Source of the DNA: Natribaculum luteum
Lineage (GTDB): Archaea; Halobacteriota; Halobacteria; Halobacteriales; Natrialbaceae
Direction: 5' to 3'
DNA: 64,000 nucleotides
Assembly (NCBI RefSeq): GCF_023008545.1
Contig: NZ_CP095398.1
Span: forward strand, 434,001 to 498,000
A model generated the notes under the pieces. It ran no database searches. It worked only from the letters and a program-made list of their open reading frames with translations, and was not told the origin of the DNA. Made by a program: the position numbers and the translations under genes. Shown piece after piece: positions 8,052-17,757 of the stretch. How positions within the stretch are numbered: the stretch's first letter is position 1; every line of letters begins with the position of its first letter.

Positions 8052-8216
8052 TCAGTCTTGAGAGAACCGGAGTTCCTTCGCTGGATCCTCGGCGACGACC
8101 CACCAGTGGACGTCGTCTTTCGGGTGGCGCCGGTCGACGTGATCCTGTAGCTGCTCTCCCGTGTCGAAATCCTTCCCACAGAGGTTACAGCGGTGATGAC
8201 GGTGTTTGGGCGTCAT
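8052..8216 (-). CDS. Single C2H2 zinc-finger mini-protein (54 aa)
   Basis: The product carries one classical zinc finger, C-x2-C-x12-H-x4-H (residues 10-31: CNLCGKDFDTGEQLQDHVD then RRH). A C-terminal tail with a WWVV segment follows. Single C2H2 mini-proteins are common in haloarchaea, where some affect biofilm or lipid phenotypes, but the partner of this one is unknown. The basic MTPKHRHH start fits nucleic-acid binding. Length and motif make it a confident small gene. Confidence 0.85.
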   Translation of the reverse strand: MTPKHRHHRCNLCGKDFDTGEQLQDHVDRRHPKDDVHWWVVAEDPAKELRFSQD

Positions 8217-8451
8217 AGAAGCCGTTCGCCGTCTGGGAGTACAAAGGTTTGGGGGCCACGAATCGCCTCGAACGGTCTCGAGTTTGCGAGTCAGGATCGG
8301 TACCACGGCCGTCGGCGATGTTTGTCGATCCTGTTTTTCTGAATATGCGTACACGATAGAACATATACTAGAAAAAATATTAATGGCTGGATCGAGAATC
8401 GAATACCGATGGCTCTCCAGGCGGTCGCTCGCGTACGTAGGGTGACAGGTA

Positions 8452-9864
8452 ATGGCTGACAACGTACGACAGTCGCTCGATCGAGTCAGAACGGTACTCA
8501 CGCGAAATCGACTTCGAGTCGCGTTCGTCGCTCTCATCCTGCTCTCGGTTGCCGTCGTCGCCAGCGCATCGTCCGGTGGCATTTCGACGGCGTCGGAAGA
8601 CGACGTCCCGGATGCACCACCGACGGAGAACCACACGGTCGTCACCGAATCGGGACGGGCGGGGACGATCACCGCATACGCGCCCGACGGCGACGTCACC
8701 TACTACAACAACACGCGGACGAAGTACTTCGACGTCGACCCCGTGGAGGGTGACCCGCTGACCGTCGAGTATACTGCGACCGACACGATTCACACGGAGG
8801 GGCCGACCTGTCGTAGTCCGCCGTGTGCACTGAACGTCATCGAGCGCGCCGACCTCGAGACTGGCGAGGTCGAGGTCGTCTACGAGCGCTACGACCACAA
8901 GGAGACTGCAGGTGAGTGGCACGACGCGGATCGCATCAACGAGACACACGTCGTCGTCGCCGACATCGTCGCCGACCAGGTCTTCATCGTGAACACGGAG
9001 ACGGAAATCGTCGAGTGGCTCTGGGACGCTCAGAGCGACTTCCCGCTCGACGGCGGCGGCCCGTATCCCGGTGACTGGGCGCACGTCAACGACGTCGAGT
9101 ACATCGAGAGCGGAGAGATGGACGGCCGGATCATGGTCAGCCTGCGCAACCAGGACCAGGTCGTCTTCCTCGACCGAGACGAGGGCCTGCTCGATGAGTG
9201 GACCCTTGGCGCCGAAGACGACTACGACGTCCAGTACGAACAGCACAATCCCGACTACATCCCCGAGAGCGAGGGCGGACCGGCCGTCGTCGTCGCCGAC
9301 TCCGAGAACGGTCGCATCCAGGAGTTCCAGCGAGAAGACGGCGAGTGGAACCGGACCTGGCTGTGGGAAGACGACCAGATCCAGTGGCCACGGGACGCCG
9401 ATCGACTCCCGAACGGCAACACGCTGATCACCGACACCCACGGCAACCGCGTCATGGAGGTCAACGAGTCCGGCGACATCGTCTGGGAGGTCGGGTCGAC
9501 GCTGCCCTACGAGGCAGAACGCCTCGAGACGGGTGCCGAAAGCGAGGGCGGACAGAGCGCGGCCGCACTCGGCCTCGAGTCCCGAACGGAAGCCGACAGT
9601 GGCGGTGGCGGTGGCGGCGGTGATGGGAGCAGCATCGAATTCAACCCCCTCGAGTTCCTCGGCGAGCAACTCGAGTCGTTCCTGCCCCACCGGATCTACA
9701 ACGCCCTCCTCTTTGCGACCCCGATCTGGATGGGGAAAACGGAGTTCGCCGCGATCGGCGTCGCGCTCCTGACGGGGCTCACGTGGACCGGACTCGAGAT
9801 CAGGTGGCAGCTCCGCGACGCTGGCGTCCGCTTCCGCCTGCCAGTCTATCGGGAGGGGAAGTGA
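8452..9864 (+). CDS. Membrane-anchored arylsulfotransferase (ASST)-like protein
   Basis: The 470-residue protein has an N-terminal signal anchor (residues ~22-40), a long beta-propeller region and a C-terminal transmembrane hairpin (residues ~420-450). Propeller repeats include EWHDADRINETHVVVAD, DWAHVNDVEYIESG and WPRDADRLPNGNTLITDTHGNRV, the hallmarks of the arylsulfotransferase/ASST family. A poly-Gly linker (near residue 385) joins propeller and membrane part. The propeller should lie outside the cell. ASST enzymes transfer sulfate between aryl groups, but many haloarchaeal members are uncharacterised, so surface glycan or protein modification is only a possibility. A TATA-like run at 8371-8383 suggests a leader of about 50 nt. 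Confidence 0.82.
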   Translation: MADNVRQSLDRVRTVLTRNRLRVAFVALILLSVAVVASASSGGISTASEDDVPDAPPTENHTVVTESGRAGTITAYAPDGDVTYYNNTRTKYFDVDPVEGDPLTVEYTATDTIHTEGPTCRSPPCALNVIERADLETGEVEVVYERYDHKETAGEWHDADRINETHVVVADIVADQVFIVNTETEIVEWLWDAQSDFPLDGGGPYPGDWAHVNDVEYIESGEMDGRIMVSLRNQDQVVFLDRDEGLLDEWTLGAEDDYDVQYEQHNPDYIPESEGGPAVVVADSENGRIQEFQREDGEWNRTWLWEDDQIQWPRDADRLPNGNTLITDTHGNRVMEVNESGDIVWEVGSTLPYEAERLETGAESEGGQSAAALGLESRTEADSGGGGGGGDGSSIEFNPLEFLGEQLESFLPHRIYNALLFATPIWMGKTEFAAIGVALLTGLTWTGLEIRWQLRDAGVRFRLPVYREGK

Positions 9865-9995
9865 CTCGAGACGAAGGAATGTCGCTGCTGGCGGCAAACG
9901 AGAATAGCCACGCAACGATCGCGAGACGAAACACACTGTTGCCCACAGAGATAGTGCGCTACGTTTAGGTATCCCTGTCTCACTTGTTCGAGTAG

Positions 9996-10277
9996 ATGCC
10001 AACTCAGCGTCGGATGCGATTCGTTCGCGGCCACGTAGCGTGGATGGTCGCGACGGTTCTCGCGCTCGCACTGCTGGACGCACTCTCCTACGAACTCTTC
10101 TTCGTCCTCTCGCTGATCGGTTTTCTGATCGTCACGGAACTTACGTCGCCGTTTAACGTCACACCGACGTGGCGGCGTCGACTCCGATGGCCGATCTTGC
10201 TCGGACTCGCCGGCTTCGCAGTCGTCGTCGTGCGGCGGATCCTCGAGATTCTCCCGTCGGAGGTGGTGCCGCTGTGA
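9996..10277 (+). CDS. Small two-to-three-helix membrane protein
   Basis: The protein is 93 residues and mostly hydrophobic. Helices are at about residues 12-30 (AWMVATVLALALLDALSY), 33-50 (FFVLSLIGFLIV) and 65-82 (WPILLGLAGFAVVVV), joined by Arg-rich loops. It lies directly ahead of the DUF4350 gene on the same strand, so it is probably the first gene of the MoxR-associated operon. An ACGTTTAGG box about 30 nt upstream of the ATG may be its promoter. Function unknown. Confidence 0.75.
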   Translation: MPTQRRMRFVRGHVAWMVATVLALALLDALSYELFFVLSLIGFLIVTELTSPFNVTPTWRRRLRWPILLGLAGFAVVVVRRILEILPSEVVPL

Positions 10278-10326
10278 ATCACGGCGTCGATCACGATCGA
10301 GACCGACGACCCAGGGAGAGATTCCG

Positions 10327-11457
10327 ATGAACGGGCGCGATAGCTTGCTCGACGACGGAATCGAGATCGACTGGCCGCGAGTTCTCTTGCTCGCGCTCGT
10401 CCTCACGGTCCTCGTCGCGCTGGGGGCCGTCGCTGCGACTTCGTCGGCTGCGTTCGGCCTCTACAACCCCTCGTGGGACGGCGCGGCGGACTTGCGACAA
10501 GACGTCGCGGACGATCCGACCATCGAGAGCCACCTCGTGCGCGACACGGCCCGGTACGAAGAGTGGCCGGCCAACGAGACGGTCGCGTTCGTAATCGCAC
10601 CGGACGACCCGTACGAGGGTGAAGACGCCGAGCGAGTCCGGGAGTTCGTTGCGAACGGTGGCACGCTCGTCGTCCTCGAGAACTTCGACGAGACGGGCAA
10701 CGACCTCCTGGCCGACGTCGGCGCCGAGGCGCGGACAGATGGGCAACTGCTCCGGGACGAACGTCACCACTATCGCGGGCCGGTGATGCCCGTCGCGACG
10801 GGCACCGAGAACCATACGCTCACGGCTGGCGTCGACCAGTTGACGCTCAATTACGCGACTGCGCTCGAGCCAGGGAATGCGACGGTGTTGGTCGCGACCA
10901 GCGACTTCGCGTATCTCGGTCCCGAAGAAAACGAACTGGACGAGCAAGACGACCTCCAGTCGTATCCGGTCGCGACAGTCGAGAACGTAAGCGACGGGCA
11001 GGTGATCGTCGTCGGCGATCCGAGTATCACGATCAACTCGATGTACGACGAGCCGGACAACGCGGCGTTCGTACGCGGCCTCTATCGCTCCGCGGACGTC
11101 AGTCACGTCGTCTTCGACCAGTCACACGGCGGTGAAGTACCGCCACTGGCTGCCGTGATACTGACGGTTCGGGACTCGACCCTGGTACAACTGCTCGTTG
11201 GAGCCATCGGAATCGGCCTCGTTGCGACCCTGTCCCGGATTCATCCCCGATCTGTGTTTTCACTCGTCCGTGCTCGTCTCCCGGCACGCTTCCAGCCGTC
11301 GAGAAAGTCCACTGTCGGGCGGGATCTGCCGGGACTCACCGACGCCGAACGCGCCGCATATCTCCGAAAACGGCATCCTGACTGGGACGAGGAGCGGATC
11401 CGTCGAGTAATAAAAGCGCTTAACAGTCCGCGTTCGGAAGAGGAACCAGACGAATGA
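10327..11457 (+). CDS. DUF4350 domain membrane protein
   Basis: The 376-residue protein has one N-terminal helix (residues ~18-42), an extracytoplasmic DUF4350 domain (residues ~45-270, with the gatekeeper-like RVREFVANGGTLVVLENF and GQVIVVGDPS segments) and a second helix near residue 285-300. It ends in a charged cytoplasmic tail (TDAERAAYLRKRHPDWDEERIRR). DUF4350 proteins recur beside MoxR ATPases and DUF58 proteins; they may sense or tether an envelope ligand. The stop overlaps the next ATG (ATGA at 11454-11457), so DUF4350 and MoxR are translationally coupled. Confidence 0.85.
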   Translation: MNGRDSLLDDGIEIDWPRVLLLALVLTVLVALGAVAATSSAAFGLYNPSWDGAADLRQDVADDPTIESHLVRDTARYEEWPANETVAFVIAPDDPYEGEDAERVREFVANGGTLVVLENFDETGNDLLADVGAEARTDGQLLRDERHHYRGPVMPVATGTENHTLTAGVDQLTLNYATALEPGNATVLVATSDFAYLGPEENELDEQDDLQSYPVATVENVSDGQVIVVGDPSITINSMYDEPDNAAFVRGLYRSADVSHVVFDQSHGGEVPPLAAVILTVRDSTLVQLLVGAIGIGLVATLSRIHPRSVFSLVRARLPARFQPSRKSTVGRDLPGLTDAERAAYLRKRHPDWDEERIRRVIKALNSPRSEEEPDE

Positions 11458-12458
11458 GCGGCACCGACGATTTGGCCGACGGGTCGAGCGGCGATCCAGC
11501 GGCGATCTACGACTCGTTGCGCACGGAGATGAATCGCGTCTTGGTCGGTAACGACGAGGCGATCGAGTACCTGACGATCGCGTTGTTGACTCGTGGCCAC
11601 CTCCTGCTCGAGGGTGTTCCCGGGATCGCCAAGACGACGCTCGCGAACCTCTTTGCGCGAACGACGGGACTCGACTACAACCGGATCCAGATGACTCCCG
11701 ACGTACTGCCGGCCGACATCACGGGGACGCGAATTTACCGACAGGAACCGGGGACGTTCGAACTCCAGCGCGGTCCCGTCTTCGCCAACCTCGTCGTCGC
11801 CGACGAGATCAACCGTGCAACACCGAAGACCCAGAGCGCGCTGCTCGAGGCGATGGAAGAACGGCACGTGACTATCGAGGACGAGACGCTCCCGCTTCCC
11901 GATCCGTTCATGGTCGTCGCGACACAGAATCCGGTCGAGTCGGAGGGCGTGTTTCAACTGCCACAGGCCCAGCGCGACCGCTTTCAGTTCAAACTGCTGC
12001 TCGATCTGCCGGACCGGCCAGACGAGCGAGAGCTGCTCGAGCGATTTGACGACGACCCTGAACTCGGGCCCGACGACGTCGGTCGCGTCATCGACTCCCA
12101 GCGGCTTCACGATGCACGCGACGTGATTACGGCGGTCCACGTTGCACCACCGGTCAAGGAGTACATCCTCGACCTCGTCGCCGCGACGCGAGACCACCCG
12201 GACGTTTCCCACGGTGCCTCGCCGCGTGCAACGCTGACGTTTCTCAACGGCTCCAAGGCACGGGCTGCCATTCACGGCCGCGACTACGTGATCCCCGACG
12301 ACGTGAAATCGATGGCCGAACCGGTGTTGTGCCATCGCCTGGTGATGAGCACCGACGCGTCTCTCAGCGACGTCGATACAGTCGACGTCATCGACGAAAT
12401 CGTCGATACGATCGAGCCGCCGAGTGCCGACGTGAGCGCTCCATCTACAGTTTCGTAA
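11454..12458 (+). CDS. MoxR-family AAA+ ATPase
   Basis: The 334-residue AAA+ ATPase has Walker A GVPGIAKTT (residues ~55-63), Walker B VVADEINRA, sensor-1 VVATQNPVE followed by the arginine-finger stretch QLPQAQRDRF, and a C-terminal lid (GASPRATLTFLNGSKARA). MoxR proteins act as chaperone-like ATPases with DUF58/von Willebrand A partners in assembly or quality control of envelope complexes. The DUF58 partner here is on the opposite strand at 13965-15479, which is unusual since the pair commonly sits in one operon. Confidence 0.95.
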   Translation: MSGTDDLADGSSGDPAAIYDSLRTEMNRVLVGNDEAIEYLTIALLTRGHLLLEGVPGIAKTTLANLFARTTGLDYNRIQMTPDVLPADITGTRIYRQEPGTFELQRGPVFANLVVADEINRATPKTQSALLEAMEERHVTIEDETLPLPDPFMVVATQNPVESEGVFQLPQAQRDRFQFKLLLDLPDRPDERELLERFDDDPELGPDDVGRVIDSQRLHDARDVITAVHVAPPVKEYILDLVAATRDHPDVSHGASPRATLTFLNGSKARAAIHGRDYVIPDDVKSMAEPVLCHRLVMSTDASLSDVDTVDVIDEIVDTIEPPSADVSAPSTVS

Positions 12459-12502
12459 TGAGTGGATGGCGGTACATGGCAGCAGCGACCTCGAGTAGAC
12501 GC

Positions 12503-13426
12503 TTACCGTGAGTCTGATTCGTCCGCGTCCGCCTCGTTCTCCCACCGACACGTAACGAGCCAGTCCGCCCGATCGGCATCCGGCGCAACTGCCAGCTGAA
12601 CCGGACGCTCGAGGCCGGTCGCGAAGCCGACGGCGAGAAACGATGCGATCGGATGATCGAAGCGGTCGACGTCGCCGAACGAACTATCCTCGATTGCGAC
12701 GGTGACGCGGCCGGCAGACGGGTCGACGTCCGGGTCGGCACTCGCGGCGAGTTCGAACTGCTCGACGAGCCCGTCGGCGAGCTGGGTCGCAAGCGGTGCT
12801 GGCGCGGTCGCGAGGTCGCCGGTCAGTGCGCGCTCGAACGCCTCGAACAGCGTCGTACCGGTCGGCTCCAGGACGAGTCCCCGCTGCTCCGGATCGGTCA
12901 GGAGAGGGGCGCCACGCAGGCCGTCGCGGTCGTCTGGTAGTTTGCCGGTCGATCGCTGGGGGACGTACAGGTACACGTCGGCAGGATCGCCGGTCGACAG
13001 GTAGATGTGGTCGTCGCTCAGACCGAGTTGATCGACGATCGCGGCCTCGTTGGCTGCCATCGCGGCGTAGATTCGCTCGCCGACGTCCGCTGCGACGAAC
13101 GTCTCGGGCGTCAGGTAGTACGTCAGGACGCCGCCGAACAGCCCCGTCGCGGCGAGCGCGAAGAGTACGTTCCGCCCGTCTGGAAAGAGGAGTCCACCGA
13201 GCGCAGCGAGGACGCCGACGAACGCGAGTCCGACGGCGGTACGGCGGTACTGTGACTTGCGAGCGCTGACGTACTCCGCTCGCAACCGCTGGTTCTCTTC
13301 CTCGAGGAGTTCCGCTCGCGCCGCAAGCTCGAGCGTCTCTTCGTCGTCTCCGTTCTCGCGGTCGGTCGCTGGTCGATCGGTTGCCGTGTCGGTCGTCTCG
13401 TCCGGATCAGCAGTTCTCGTACTCAT
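12503..13426 (-). CDS. Coiled-coil membrane protein of the MoxR/DUF58 cluster (DUF7982-like)
   Basis: The 307-residue protein has an acidic disordered N-terminus, a short coiled coil (ARAELLEEENQRLRAEYVSA, residues ~35-54), two transmembrane helices (residues ~63-83 and ~87-108) and a cytoplasmic or extracellular alpha/beta domain with no named catalytic motif. It overlaps the preceding gene by 4 nt (ATGA at 13423-13426), forming an operon with the 181-aa membrane protein and DUF58. This architecture recurs in haloarchaeal MoxR/DUF58 neighbourhoods. Exact role unknown. Confidence 0.78.
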   Translation of the reverse strand: MSTRTADPDETTDTATDRPATDRENGDDEETLELAARAELLEEENQRLRAEYVSARKSQYRRTAVGLAFVGVLAALGGLLFPDGRNVLFALAATGLFGGVLTYYLTPETFVAADVGERIYAAMAANEAAIVDQLGLSDDHIYLSTGDPADVYLYVPQRSTGKLPDDRDGLRGAPLLTDPEQRGLVLEPTGTTLFEAFERALTGDLATAPAPLATQLADGLVEQFELAASADPDVDPSAGRVTVAIEDSSFGDVDRFDHPIASFLAVGFATGLERPVQLAVAPDADRADWLVTCRWENEADADESDSR

Positions 13427-13968
13427 GTCTCGGTCGATTCAGTAGCAGGGTCGGAAGTGGATTCGGTTCTGTCCGTCGGCAATGCGTCCCCGTCGTCGCT
13501 AGCCGGAACCAGTCCCAGTCGGACGAGCGCGAGTCGGTGTAGTCCGTACGAAGCGACTGCCAGGAGCACGAGCACAGTCGTCGCAGCCAGCCACGTCGGC
13601 TGCGAGCGGGTGACGAGCCACGCAGTGACTGCGAGCGCGGGTGCACTCGTAACTGCAACGAGCACGGTTCGGCCCGAGCTCGCGGTTCGGAGCAACGGCG
13701 CGAGCAGGACGGCCACGAACGCAACGTCGACGAGCGCGATCGAGAGGGGAGCGATCCCCCCTGGAGTGGCGACGACGAGCAGGATGTGACCGACTGCCAG
13801 CGCGTACGGCGTTCCAAGTGCGTATCCGGCGAGTGCAGTCACGAGCCCTGCGAGCAACCCGATCGGTCCGGCGACGATCGTGAACGCGACGACGAGTCCG
13901 ACGAGGGCGACGATCGTCGGCCAGTCGTAGCCGGTCTCCGCCGAGACTGCGTCGACTCGAGTACTCAC
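13423..13968 (-). CDS. Polytopic membrane protein of the MoxR/DUF58 cluster (DUF7519-like)
   Basis: The protein is 181 residues with about five to six hydrophobic helices and a Ser/Thr/Asp-rich tail. It overlaps DUF58 upstream (stop/start within 13965-13968) and the coiled-coil protein downstream by 4 nt each, so the three are co-translated. No catalytic residues are apparent. It most likely forms the membrane part of a complex whose soluble partner is DUF58. Confidence 0.78.
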   Translation of the reverse strand: MSTRVDAVSAETGYDWPTIVALVGLVVAFTIVAGPIGLLAGLVTALAGYALGTPYALAVGHILLVVATPGGIAPLSIALVDVAFVAVLLAPLLRTASSGRTVLVAVTSAPALAVTAWLVTRSQPTWLAATTVLVLLAVASYGLHRLALVRLGLVPASDDGDALPTDRTESTSDPATESTET

Positions 13969-15479
13969 GCCCGACCACCACCAGCTCGTCCAGCCTCGAG
14001 CACGGCCGACAGCCGATCCGCCGGCCCGACCTCGAGGGCGGTTACGTTGGCCATCCGTGCGAGCCCCCGTCGGAACTCCTCGAAGGCGACGTAGCGGTCG
14101 TAGGCCTGTTCGGCGTCGGCCAGTCCGCCCGGCTCGTAAAGGACTGACGGTGCGAGCAAGACGGTGACACCATTGCCGTCTCGTCGCGCGAGTTTGACCG
14201 CTTCGCGGAGTTCCGCCGGCCGCGAGTCGTCGGTGCAGATGACGGTCCAGGTCGAGTCCGGTGAGTTCGCCACTGCGGTGTGAACTGCTCCGTACAGTGG
14301 ATCCCCGGCAATGCGTTTTTGATACACCTGCCGGTCGGCATAGAAGGGGCGGAGCGTTCGCGCGAACGAATCGTCCGTCTTCTCGAGGTCGGCGAGTGAG
14401 CGCTGGACGTCTGCAGGATTTGTCCGCTGGTGCAGACGTGAGACCCGTCCTCGCTTCGTACCGGTCGCAGCCGCCGCGGTTCGAGTCCGCTCGGGACTGT
14501 TCACCGGCGTCGCGTCGGTGGTCTCGGGAGCCGAGTTTCTGGCACTCGTCGGCTCGAGCTCGAGCAGTTGGCGTCGAATCTCGTCGTAGTTGGTGGCCGG
14601 GGAAACCACGTCGGGTCGACTGGTTATCCCGTCGTCACCGACAGTCACGAGTCCCAGCGGATCGGTAAACTGGCTGGCGACGCCCGCGATAGCGAGCGCC
14701 ACTTCGCGGAGGTACTCGAGTTTCGTCCCGGTTCGGGAGCCGGTCGCGAGCGAGGCACGGTGGTCGACGACGAGCAGCGTTTGTCGGTCGGTTTCAGCCT
14801 CGTACTCGCGGACGTACGGCGTCGTCAGTCGAGCCGTCGCCTTCCAGTCGATCTGTTTCCCTGCATCGCCGGCGACGTATTCACGGAGTTCCGCAGGCTC
14901 GATTCCGGACCCTGTCCGTCCAGCACGATGGGTGCCGTACGACGCGGCAACGCGGTCACCGCCCTCGCCGACGTGAATCGACTGCGGCGTCGGTGGTTCG
15001 ACCGTCACGGTCGGCGTCGTACCCAGGGAGACCGTCTCGCGGAACAGTCCGTCCGTCGCCGTCACGGTCGCCTCGTCGAACGCGTGCTGACCGGCCACGG
15101 GCCAGGTGACCGACTGGACCCGCTCTCCGCTGTCGTCGGCCGGCTCGAGAGCGACTTCGATCGGCTCGCTCGTGGTGGCTGCGACCGGTAGCCCGGCAGT
15201 GATCTCGAGGAACAATGCCGTCTCGTCCTCGCACGTCGCGGCCAGCGTAACCTGGGTTTCGTCCCCGGTTCGAACGCCAGTTCGAGCAGACGACTGGACG
15301 ACCGACAGCGACGCCACCGTTCGCTCGAGGTCCCGAACGAAGCGGTACTGGAAGGTGAGTACCCACGCGCCCACGAGCGCCGTGCCGACGAGCACGAGCG
15401 GGCGTGCGAACACCATTGCGAGGACGGCGAGCACGACGGCGAGTGCGATGGCCGCCCATCCCCGGCGCGTCGGTTGCAT
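13965..15479 (-). CDS. DUF58 / von Willebrand A-like protein (MoxR partner)
   Basis: The 504-residue protein has two N-terminal transmembrane helices (residues ~9-43), an extracytoplasmic beta domain and the DUF58 signature GIEPAELREYVAGDAGKQIDWKATARL (split here as GIEPAELREYVAGDAG and KQIDWKATARL, residues ~185-215). A vWA-like TLLVVDHRASL follows. DUF58 proteins are the usual partners of MoxR ATPases. The coding strand is opposite to MoxR; its ATG lies only about 70 nt from the divergent 704-aa protein gene, so the two promoters share a very short region. Confidence 0.9.
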   Translation of the reverse strand: MQPTRRGWAAIALAVVLAVLAMVFARPLVLVGTALVGAWVLTFQYRFVRDLERTVASLSVVQSSARTGVRTGDETQVTLAATCEDETALFLEITAGLPVAATTSEPIEVALEPADDSGERVQSVTWPVAGQHAFDEATVTATDGLFRETVSLGTTPTVTVEPPTPQSIHVGEGGDRVAASYGTHRAGRTGSGIEPAELREYVAGDAGKQIDWKATARLTTPYVREYEAETDRQTLLVVDHRASLATGSRTGTKLEYLREVALAIAGVASQFTDPLGLVTVGDDGITSRPDVVSPATNYDEIRRQLLELEPTSARNSAPETTDATPVNSPERTRTAAAATGTKRGRVSRLHQRTNPADVQRSLADLEKTDDSFARTLRPFYADRQVYQKRIAGDPLYGAVHTAVANSPDSTWTVICTDDSRPAELREAVKLARRDGNGVTVLLAPSVLYEPGGLADAEQAYDRYVAFEEFRRGLARMANVTALEVGPADRLSAVLEAGRAGGGRA

Positions 15480-15551
15480 AGTCGGATAGATTCAGGTGAG
15501 TGTGTTGAAGGTGTTGATTGGTGGAGACTCTCGAAAGAATACCTTATCAAG

Positions 15552-17666
15552 ATGGGAGAAAAATTACTCCGCGTGAACTCGATTGGGGGTCGGACACTCG
15601 TCCTCGTGCTTTGCGTTCTCTCGATGACGATTACCGGCGGGATCGTCCTCCCGGGATCGACTGCCGCGATGGACGGGGACGCCGTCCAGCGCGTCACGGT
15701 CCAGCAACACAGCCCGTCCGTGGCCCAGAACGAAACGCCGCCACATCGAAACCCAGACGACTACTCCGAGGACGGCGACCTCGAGAGCCTCGAGACGTGG
15801 CTAGCAGATCGGCTCGCGAGCCAGCTCAACGAGAGCGCGATTCAGTTGAGCGAGGGAGAGTACGAACTCGCCGAAGGATACGTCGACGAAGAGTACCGAG
15901 AGCGCCTAGAGCAGTACGTCGACGTCGCAGGCGAGACGGACGGCGAGAGTCGCGAAGACGAGTTCGAGGAAGCGGCGACGAAGCAAGAGGAGTTGGCAGA
16001 GAATAGACAGGAGTACCGCGAGACGAAAGCGGAATACGAGGAGGCCCGCGATGCGGGCAACGAAGCGCGAGCACGGGAACTCGCACGCGAACTAGAGCGA
16101 CTCGCAGCGGAGATCGACGGGATCAGTCACGACCTGCAGCGGACGTACCAGTCCGTGAACAACGCGACCAGCCAGGACGTCTCGAGTGCCGAGGACGCAA
16201 TCAATCGGACGAACAGCGACGTCCAGCAGGAACAGGCGGTCATTCGTGACCTGGTGTTCGTCGAAACGACGTTGCAACTCGAGGCCGAGAACGACGAAAT
16301 CTCGTTTCTCGAACCGCTGACGGCGACGGGGACGCTCCGGACGGCCAACGATTCGACCGTCGCAAACGAATCGATTCGACTCGAGATCGACGGGCGATCG
16401 ACCGTCGTCGAGACGGACGCAAACGGCACGTTCGATCTCGAGTTTCGGCCGACGAACACGTCGCTGTCGGCCGAGAACGTCACGGTTCGGTACGTTCCGG
16501 AACGCAGTTCGGTCTATCTCGGAAGCGAAACAAACGTCTCCGTCTCGATCACACAGGAGGAGCCATCCGTCGACATCCACGAGGCGCCAGCGGACGTCAC
16601 CTACGGCGATCCGGTTCGAGTTCGTGGGGCGGTTCACGTCGACGACGTTGCGGTCGATGGCGTGCCACTCGAGGTCCTCGTCGACGGGGCGGTGCTCGGT
16701 GAGACGCGAGCGACGGACGGGCAGTTCGACGACGAGTTCGAACTCCCCGCGTCCGTCGCTGCTGGCGACGCCGAACTGCGCGTTCGGATTCCGTTCGAGG
16801 AGCGAGCCCTCGCCGCCGCCGACGCAAAAACGGCGACCACAGTGCGTGAGACCGAGACCGACCTGGCGGTTACAGCACGCGAGGTCGACGAGCGCAGGTT
16901 ACAGATAAACGGGTCACTCGAGGCCGTCACCGGTGTCGGGGTCGCAGCCCAGCCGGTGCAGCTCCGCGTCGATGGCGTCACCGCGACGACCGTGACGACA
17001 GCCGAAGACGGGAGCTTCTCGGAGACAGTTACGGTGCCACCGTCGGTGACCAGCGACGCAGTCGAGGTCGACGCAACCTATCGTGGTGCTGGCAGTAACC
17101 TGGCAGAATCGGACGTGAAGGCGACGGTGCAGCTTCGTCCGACCGGAAGCGAGGCTAGGAAGGGACTGAGCTCGATCCAGACCTGGGTCTGGGCCGCGGT
17201 CGGCTTCGGCGGGGTCACGGCTATCGGCGGCGCCATCTGGTGGTATCGCCGTCGGCAGTCGCCCACGCACGAGCGGGTAGCGACTCCAGACGAATCCGAG
17301 ACGACGGTCGAGACTCGAGGACCGTCGCCCGCCGAGACGCTTCTCTCCCGGGCCAGCGATCAGCTCTCGCAGGGAGATGCGAACGCAGCGGTCCAGACGG
17401 CGTACGCTGCCGTTCGGGAACATCTCGAGTCGTCCGTCGAAGACGCTGGTGCCCTCACGCACTGGGAGTTCTATCGACGCTATCGCTCCGACGGCGAATC
17501 TCCCACGGCCGACGCACTCGAAGCCGTCACCAGACAGTACGAACGGGCGTCGTTCACGCTCGAAGCGGTGTCCGAACAGGACGCCGAAGCCGTCCTCGAC
17601 GACACGCGACAGCTGTGTGAGGGCGACACTACTCGCGTGGACGGCGGCAACACAGCCGACGACTGA
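15552..17666 (+). CDS. Large secreted/membrane protein with coiled coil, Ig-like repeats and DUF4129-like tail
   Basis: The 704-residue protein starts with a signal sequence (RTLVLVLCVLSMTITGGIVLPG, written to residue ~36, cleaved near STAAMDG). It continues with a coiled-coil region (residues ~95-225) and three Ig/Big-like beta domains with N-glycosylation sequons (residues ~240-540), then a single helix (VWAAVGFGGVTAIGGAIWW). It ends in a cytoplasmic helical domain like the DUF4129 C-terminus (ALTHWEFYRRY, YERASFTLE). It is divergent from DUF58 and co-directional with DUF1616, and probably forms the surface arm of the MoxR-dependent complex. The start at 15552 precedes the signal peptide; an upstream ATG at 15474 lies inside the divergent DUF58 start. 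Confidence 0.8.
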   Translation: MGEKLLRVNSIGGRTLVLVLCVLSMTITGGIVLPGSTAAMDGDAVQRVTVQQHSPSVAQNETPPHRNPDDYSEDGDLESLETWLADRLASQLNESAIQLSEGEYELAEGYVDEEYRERLEQYVDVAGETDGESREDEFEEAATKQEELAENRQEYRETKAEYEEARDAGNEARARELARELERLAAEIDGISHDLQRTYQSVNNATSQDVSSAEDAINRTNSDVQQEQAVIRDLVFVETTLQLEAENDEISFLEPLTATGTLRTANDSTVANESIRLEIDGRSTVVETDANGTFDLEFRPTNTSLSAENVTVRYVPERSSVYLGSETNVSVSITQEEPSVDIHEAPADVTYGDPVRVRGAVHVDDVAVDGVPLEVLVDGAVLGETRATDGQFDDEFELPASVAAGDAELRVRIPFEERALAAADAKTATTVRETETDLAVTAREVDERRLQINGSLEAVTGVGVAAQPVQLRVDGVTATTVTTAEDGSFSETVTVPPSVTSDAVEVDATYRGAGSNLAESDVKATVQLRPTGSEARKGLSSIQTWVWAAVGFGGVTAIGGAIWWYRRRQSPTHERVATPDESETTVETRGPSPAETLLSRASDQLSQGDANAAVQTAYAAVREHLESSVEDAGALTHWEFYRRYRSDGESPTADALEAVTRQYERASFTLEAVSEQDAEAVLDDTRQLCEGDTTRVDGGNTADD

Positions 17667-17726
17667 CGCGTCGAAGTCATCATTCTCGAGAGACGTTCGG
17701 TCGCAAGCAGGTGGCGATCGACCGAC

Positions 17727-17733
17727 TTTTATC
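17727..17733 (+). promoter_or_regulatory. TATA-like box for DUF1616 gene
   Basis: The TTTTATC element lies 25-31 nt upstream of the ATG at 17758, the usual leaderless geometry. DUF1616 can therefore be transcribed independently of the upstream 704-residue protein gene, despite the short 91-nt gap. Confidence 0.5.
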
Positions 17734-17757
17734 GTCGACAGATCGAACGGTGAGTGA

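Noticed and set aside
9601-9627. GGC/GGT-rich run in the arylsulfotransferase gene as a simple repeat of interest
   Set aside because: It encodes a poly-Gly linker between propeller and membrane anchor, which is ordinary for secreted haloarchaeal proteins.
8380-10083. 567-codon open frame on the minus strand across the arylsulfotransferase gene
   Set aside because: It mirrors the + strand gene, its composition is Val/Arg/Asp-rich without motifs, and the + strand frame has clear family signatures. GC-rich haloarchaeal codons leave long antisense frames open.
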